A program made the position numbers and the translations under genes. Positions 58,670-64,000 of a stretch of DNA of 64,000 nt are shown in pieces (position 1 is the first letter of the stretch; every line of letters begins with the position of its first letter). The notes beneath the pieces were generated by a model. The model worked only from the letters and a program-made list of their open reading frames with translations. It had not been told where the DNA came from and did no database searches. This DNA is from Toxorhynchites rutilus septentrionalis (lineage: Eukaryota > Arthropoda > Insecta > Diptera > Culicidae), in assembly GCF_029784135.1 (NCBI RefSeq), contig NC_073744.1, positions 109,163,766 to 109,227,765 of the forward strand. The letters are read 5' to 3'.

Positions 58670-59587
58670 TGTCGCGACCGCCTGGATGATCGCCCATTGT
58701 GATCGCTCGGATCAGCTTCGGTATAGACCGCTGCTGCTGTCGCTGCTATAAGCAGACTACCGTTGAAGGAGACCGATGCGACGCTCAGCTCAATTGCTGG
58801 CTGCACGGAATCACTTCACTGCTTCTATAAGCAGAACGATACGACGCCCAATCCGATTCGTTACCGCTGCAGGAGACCGATGCGACGCCCAGCCCAATTT
58901 CTGGTCGCACGGATTTACTTCACTGCTGCTGCCGCTGCTATAAGCAGACCGATGCGACGCCCAGTCCAATTAACTAACGCTGAGGGGACCGATGCAACGC
59001 CCAGCTCAATTGCTGGTCGGACGGATTGATTTCACTGCTACCGTCGTTGCTATAAGCAGACTGATTCGACGCCCAATTCGATTCACTACCGTTTAAGGAG
59101 ACCGATGCGACGCTCAGCTCAATTGCTGGCTGCACGGAATCACTTCGGTGCTGCTATAAGCAGACCGATACGACGCCCAATCCGATTCACTATCGCTGAT
59201 GGAGACCGATGCGACGCACAGCTCAATTGCTGGCCGCACGGAATTACTCCGCTGCTGCTGCCGCTGCTAAAAGCAGACCGATGTGATGCCCAGCTCAACT
59301 GCTTGTTGCTCGGGTCGGTGCCAATCCTCGTTGTTGTTGCTGCTGCTAGCACTGCTAGGTGTTGCTCGTTCCACGTCCGTTGTAAGAATAATCGCAGCGC
59401 CGAAATGCGCGCGCTTTTATAGCATGGCTTACCCGCGTTCCTTCTTCTGATTGGTCTGTTGTTCTCATGGCATGTTACTCATATATCTTCTTCTTATTAT
59501 TATTCTTTTATTTTATTTATTCAACCGCCAAATGACCTCTGAGGAATAAAGTGATACATTTTAAATCATCATTCTCTATACTCTACA
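58670..59587 (-). mobile_element. Solo LTR, 918 bp, with TATA/CCAAT promoter and internal tandem repeat
   Basis: The 5-bp duplication TCTTG is at 58665-58669 and 59588-59592. The minus strand starts TGTAGAG and ends CGCGACA. ACCAATCAGAAG and, 35 bp on, GCTATAAAAGCGC form a promoter near 59450-59410. The rest (58754-59290) is five or more units of about 103-113 bp marked GACCGATGCGACGC with CAGCTCAATTGCTGG. Single LTRs arise by recombination between two LTRs. A 5-bp duplication fits the BEL or copia superfamilies. It interrupts LINE E's RNase H. Confidence 0.85.
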
Positions 59588-59911
59588 TCTTGAATAATTT
59601 TTCGACCAAAACACTCAATAGTTGTCTTATTCTAGTTAGGAAATAAGATGAGCGTTTATCAACCTTCATTGAGCGGATTGCCTCTATTGAGCTGAGACTG
59701 TCTGAAAAAATAAAATAGTGGTCGATGGGCAATGTTTCAATGATCCCTAATGCGTAATATATCGCACCCAGTTCAGCGACATACACGGAACAAGGATCTT
59801 TGAGTTTGAAAGAGGCACTGGAATTTTCATTGAAGATGCCAAAGCCAGTGGACCCGTTTATGAATGAACCGTCAGTAAAGAACATTTTATCAGATCCAAC
59901 TTTCCCATATT

Positions 59912-60408
59912 GGGGGTCTCCGTAGCCACATTGGTTGCGCGTTCGCTTAGTAAGCGATCGATCGTGAGTTCAAAACTCAGGACCCTCATTGACCATCTTT
60001 GTGTTGTTACAGAATAGCTACGTCTACGCAACAATCATCAGCGATGGAGATCGATCCACGGTCGAAATTAGATCGATTCATCCATACAACTGCTCTGCTC
60101 TGCAAGACACATCGGGCTGCTGTTCTATAAATAACTCAACAATGATCAATCAACTTTCTCCGCTGTCCGGTGGTCTAACTGGATAATGGAAGAAAAATAC
60201 AATACAGAATACTCTTACGCCTAAATGGCTACTGTGTAAATGTACCATATGCAATGGTATAGAAGGAATACTGGCGAATGGCAACTGTGTAATGTAATGT
60301 GCTATAATTATAGATATGATAACCATGTGACATGTACACGATTAAAATTCGGCTCTGTTACAGCTAAAATGCTAATGAGCCTGAAATAAATAAATGGGAT
60401 AAAAAAAA
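59912..60408 (+). mobile_element. tRNA-derived SINE (type 2, Feilai-like)
   Basis: A 14-bp duplication AACTTTCCCATATT is at 59898-59911 and 60409-60422. The head GGGGGTCTCCGTAGCCACAT has an A-box-like segment and a B box in GTGAGTTCAAAACTCAG. The body is about 400 bp. The tail is ATGAGCCTGAAATAAATAAA then A's. I compare it to the mosquito SINE Feilai by structure only; I cannot check the sequence. Confidence 0.85.
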
Positions 60409-60422
60409 AACTTTCCCATATT

Positions 60423-62839
60423 CTGCCGAAAATATCGGCGGAATAGAATCGGAGCGTAGGTTATCTGGAATTCCATGGATTTTTTGTCGCATGGACAGAT
60501 CAAAAATGACAGAGGAATTGCAGAAGTAAGGGAAGCAAACTTGGTTGGAGATGCCTGGTGAAGGGTTCACGTCGTGTGTAAGGTACTCATGGTATAAAGA
60601 CATAAAACTTGACTGAGGAGTCAGTTGGAGTAGATTTTCGAAGTTATCAATTACCAATAGATTCATGATCTTGCAACGGAAGAGAAATCTGTAGGATAAT
60701 TCTGTGAACCGAAGAGTAAGCGGGGGTACTCCTACCAAAACTTCGAGACTCATCGTATGTGTCGAATGCAAACTCCCCATGGCTATACGCAAGCAACGAT
60801 ATTGTATTCTCTCCAGCTTGAGAATATGAATCCTGGCAGCTGATCGGAAGCAAAAACTGCCATATTCTAACACTGATAATATCGTTGTTTTGTACGACCA
60901 TTTCAGTTTTCTCCGTAGAGAATTCGATACCCAGCTTGAGGGCCCACGTGAACAGATTGTTCAGGGTATCTTGCAACGACTTTTGCAGAACGACGGGATT
61001 AGTACCCGTGATGGAAATAACTCCATCGTCTGCAAGTTGTCTCAGCGTGCAGTCTCTAGTTAGACAATCATCCATATCATTGACGTAAAAACTGTACAAG
61101 AGGGGGCTTAGGCAGGAGCCTTGTGGTAGGCCCATAAAACTGTAACGAGAAGATTTCGAGCTGCCATGAGAGAAAATCATGTGCTTTTCTGACAGTAAAT
61201 TGTACAGGAAATTGTTAAGAATTGGTGAAAGTCCACGATTATGAAGCTTCTCTGAGAGAATTTCCATGGAAACTAAATCAAATGCCCCTTTGATACCGAG
61301 AAAAACGGAAGCCATTTGTTCTTTGCGAGCAAATGCGATTTGGATTTCAGAAGATAGCAGCGCGAGACAATCATTTGTCCCTCTACCTCGGCGGAAGCCA
61401 AACTGCGTATTTGACAGCAAATTGTTTGTTTCGACCCACTTGTCCAAACGAAGTAGAATCATTTTCTCTAACAATTTACGAATACAGGATAACATTGCAA
61501 TCGGCCTATACGAGTTGTGATCGCAAGCCGGCTTGTTGGGTTTCCGTATGGCTATCACTCTCACTTGTCTCCAGTCATGCGGGACAATATTCAGCTCCAG
61601 AAACTTGTTGAACAAGTTCAGCAAACGCTGTTTTGCCAAGTCGGGAAGATTCTTCAACAAGTTGAATTTAATCTTGTCCGACCCCGGAGCTGAATTGTTA
61701 CATGAGAGAAGGGCAATTGAGAATTCCACCATCGAAAAATTCTCATAATCGCTTTGAAGTGAAATGTCGCGTACGACGTTTTGTGCAGGAACGGTGTCGG
61801 GGCAAACCTTCCTTGCAAAGTTAAAAATCCAACGGTCAGAGTATTCCTCACTTTCGTTTGTATGGTTCCAGCCACGCATTTTCCTAGCCGTATTCCAAAG
61901 AGTGCTCATAGTGGTCTCCCTTGACAAACCATTGACGAACTTCCGCCAATATCCACGCTTTTTTGCTTTAATCAAACCTTTTAGTTTGGCTTCTAGAGCT
62001 TGGTACTTTAGAAACCATTCCACTAATCCAGTTTTCCTGAATTTTTTGAAAGCGGATGATTTTTCAAGGTAGACCTTTGAACACTCCTTGTCCCACTAAA
62101 GTGATGGAGGACGACGTCGCTTCGGTAGACGGTACACGGTGGTAGACGGTACACGTTTTTTTTGAGCTTGAAGTGCGCTTTCGTAAATCAAACTCGATAT
62201 AAAGTTATACTCTTCGAGTGGAGGAAGTTCATGCATTGAAACAATTGCTTCAGATATTATTTCCGCAAATGTTCTCCAGTCAATATTCTTCGTGAGGTCA
62301 TACGAAATATTGACTGACTCACGAGAGCTTGATTCATTAGCGATCGATAAAATTATTGGTAGGTGATCACTACCGTGCGGATCTTGGATTACCTTCCAGA
62401 TGCAATCCAGGGATAACGAAGAAGAGCATAGAGATATGTCTAGCATGCTTGCCCGTGCAGGAGGGTTGGCTATTCTGGTTGCTTCCCCAGTATTCAAAAC
62501 TGTCAATTTGAAGTTGTCGCACAGATCATAAATCAAAGTGGCACGGTTGTCATCGTAGACTGATCCCCATGCTGTTCCATGGGAGTTAAAATCACCTAAG
62601 ATTACCCGCGGCTCCGGCATTGCCTCGATAGTATCAAAGAACTGATGGCGGCCTACCGTAGTTCTGGGAGGGATATATATCGCAGCAATGCAGAGGTCTT
62701 TGCCATTGATTTGTGTCTGGCAAGCAACAAGTTCAATGCCTGTCATCGATGGGAGAGTGACTCTATAGAAGGAGTGACATTTTTTAATCCCCAATAGTAC
62801 GCAACCAAACGAGTCATTTCGATCGAGGCGAATAATGGT
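60423..62839 (-). pseudogene. LINE copy E: endonuclease and RT portion
   Basis: Endonuclease from 62839 (FGCVLLGIKK, LGDFNSHG, GSDHLPI). TAG at about 62096 replaces a Trp codon. The frame is also disturbed by an inserted GGTAGACGGTACAC duplication near 62135. The RT is open from 62023: HNSYRPIAMLSCIRKLLEKM, RGRGTNDCLAL, MGLPQGSCLSP, QLADDGVISI. About 240 bp are deleted after TEKTEMVV relative to copy A. The RT end follows to 60423, broken by the SINE. Confidence 0.9.
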
Positions 62840-62852
62840 AACCCAAGCAGCC

Positions 62853-63298
62853 ATGTCTGGACATGGTAAAGGAGGAAAAGTGAAGGGAAAGGCAAAATCC
62901 CGCTCGAACCGTGTTGATCTGGAGTTCCCCGCAAGGGTAGCTAGGCCGAGCGCGTTAGTACCAGTGCACCAGTCCACCTAGCCGGCGCTATATAGTTTCG
63001 GCCGCCGAAGTGATCGAGTTAGCTGGCAAAGCTGCTCGCGACGATAAGAAAACCCGCATTCGGAACAGAACACATTCGGTTCGGTGGACATCAAGACAAC
63101 AGGCAGTTGCAGCGAGTGGCGAGTGGCGAGTGGCAAACGCAACCGCAAAACGGCATCAGGTAGCAGAAGAAAAAAGTTTGTTCTTTATACAAACTGATTT
63201 GGTGGCAAATCCAGAACAAGGCGGCATCGAGGGCGTTCGAAATGTTTTTTTTCAAAACCACGAGTACAAAGTTTTCTAAATTGGAACCATTCCATAAA
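62853..63298 (+). pseudogene. H2A-carrying element, copy 2, right part with H2A pseudogene
   Basis: Starts at the H2A ATG directly after LINE E's target duplication. MSGHGKGGKVKGKAKSRSNR and DLEFP are the same as in copy 1. Later it reads VIELAGKAARDDKKTRIRNR, closer to H2A than copy 1, which lost about 30 bp here. A 7-bp tandem GAGTGGC duplication is at 63115. It holds the uninterrupted junction GAAATG, eight T's, CAAAACC at 63240-63256. It ends near 63298, before the stem-loop seen in copy 1. Confidence 0.85.
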
Positions 63299-63305
63299 AT
63301 TTTCC

Positions 63306-63479
63306 TAGCCGTATTCCAAAGAACCGTTTCAACCGTCGTTGAGTGCTGACCGGTTTCACCAGCGCTCCAGTATATTTTTAAGTAACTTTTTTTTTATTAG
63401 TAAACAATCTTACTTTTTTACGACGTGACCCGCGCGCTCCACTTTATTTATTTACATTTTTTTTATCGACGCGAGTGTA
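63306..63479 (+). other. Probable 5' UTR of a non-LTR retrotransposon
   Basis: It follows directly on the end of the H2A element and leads to the ORF at 63480. It has T-rich tracts and no ORF. A 24-bp stretch before it (63298-63321) matches LINE E near 61880, possibly a junction scar. Confidence 0.4.
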
Positions 63480-64000
63480 ATGAAGTGCGGAATAGTGAAT
63501 TGTGCGCTCAGCGACAATCGCTTTTTGTGGCGTTGCTATGGAACCTGCAACCGCCAATTTCACGCCGCCTGTGTGGGAGCGCAACGAAATCATGAAGAAA
63601 TTTTGCGATCCTTCATGCTGCCTCTATGTCAGGACTGCCAAGAAGAATTCATAACTAACCTTCGCATGAAGTCGCTTGTGAAGCCACTAAAATCAATCAA
63701 CGAAAACATTGGCATGACACTCGAAGCCAATCATAAATTACTAAACAACTTCAAATCGCTCAGTGCAACACACGATGAAACCCTCTCGAACATAGACGAA
63801 ATGCTGCAAGATATAAAAAAGAGCGTCTCGCAAGTCTTCAGCAACACAAAAACCAGCACTGCGGAAATCAAAAATGCCATAACATCGCTATTAGAAATAG
63901 CCCCAACGGACAACAGCGCAGCAGTAGAATCAGCAGCGAAATTAGCGGCATCAGTCGCAGTTGCAGAAATGGAAATAAAACATTCAACAACAACAAACTC
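63480..64000 (+). CDS. LINE ORF1-like protein with PHD-type zinc finger, partial at window end
   Basis: ATG at 63480, open to the last base (173 codons). Residues 3-55 carry Cys-x4-Cys, then RCYGTCNRQFHAACVG (Cys-x3-Cys, His, Cys) and LCQDCQ, the Cys4-His-Cys3 layout of PHD fingers. Residues 65-150 are a helical, coiled-coil-like region. Small PHD-like fingers followed by a coiled coil are known in ORF1 proteins of some insect CR1-like LINEs, where they bind RNA or aid assembly. A host chromatin gene is possible but less likely in this setting. No stop or frameshift is seen. Confidence 0.6.
   Translation, partial: MKCGIVNCALSDNRFLWRCYGTCNRQFHAACVGAQRNHEEILRSFMLPLCQDCQEEFITNLRMKSLVKPLKSINENIGMTLEANHKLLNNFKSLSATHDETLSNIDEMLQDIKKSVSQVFSNTKTSTAEIKNAITSLLEIAPTDNSAAVESAAKLAASVAVAEMEIKHSTTTN

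Larger units (their letters stand above)
52994..62839 (-). mobile_element. LINE copy E with three nested insertions
   Basis: A 13-bp duplication AACCCAAGCAGCC is at 52981-52993 and 62840-62852; the empty site is 44703-44715. The LINE reads on the minus strand from 62839 to a poly-T start at 52994. Its own sequence is 62839-60423, 59911-59593, 58669-58575 and 54013-52994. The insertions are a SINE (59912-60408), a solo LTR (58670-59587) and a satellite-bearing element (53978-58574). It is 5' truncated, starting in the endonuclease about 150 bp further upstream than copy A. Confidence 0.92.

Overview
This window is repeat-dense nuclear DNA from an insect, most likely a culicine mosquito. The inference rests on the transposon mix: BEL/Pao and gypsy-like LTR elements, APE-type LINEs with an RNase H domain, tRNA-derived SINEs, mariner and P-element relatives, and captured replication-dependent histone genes. 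I found no intact single-copy host gene. Nearly everything recognisable is a mobile element, usually broken and often nested in another one.

Layout. 1-11530: a BEL/Pao retrotransposon on the minus strand with two in-frame stops, split by a complete 5.9 kb LTR element (2214-8127) that has no pol gene but carries a long coiled-coil gene. 11540-12286: a Penelope-like GIY-YIG remnant. 12287-19545: a 7.3 kb non-autonomous element with an internal satellite array of 198-bp units. 19548-27480: a minus-strand gypsy-like gag-protease remnant with its primer-binding site, split by LINE copy A (22293-26205). 27560-30000: an inverted pair of mariner remnants, then an old copy of the satellite-bearing family containing a 428-bp P-element-like element with a THAP-domain ORF. 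30000-34190: minisatellites, a 143-bp tandem repeat and a SINE. 34191-38319: another family member carrying two head-to-head histone H3 pseudogenes and a 150-bp MITE. 38342-41792: LINE copies B, C and D. 42914-44155: a possible LTR containing a 320-bp hexanucleotide microsatellite. 44193-50440: an H2A-carrying element split by a 4.2 kb satellite-bearing element. 50441-51868: a CR1/Jockey-like LINE. 52474-63298: a second H2A-carrying element split by LINE copy E, which itself contains a satellite-bearing element, a solo LTR and a SINE. 63306-64000: the start of another LINE with a PHD-like ORF1, running off the window.

The most interesting system is the family marked by TGACGTAGGACTACGTC at its left end and, at its right end, the inverted 13-mer followed by a GGTTATA/TATAACC hairpin and CACTTCCTG. 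Sub-terminal inverted repeats, a 3' hairpin, internal satellite arrays, insertion in T-runs and no target-site duplication are the known hallmarks of Helentron-associated elements (HINEs, the DINE-1 type). Here the family has captured histone H2A and H3 gene fragments with promoters and the histone mRNA 3' stem-loop. Two copies show what looks like read-through past the 3' end into flanking DNA. Empty-site paralogues inside this same window fix several insertion points to the base.
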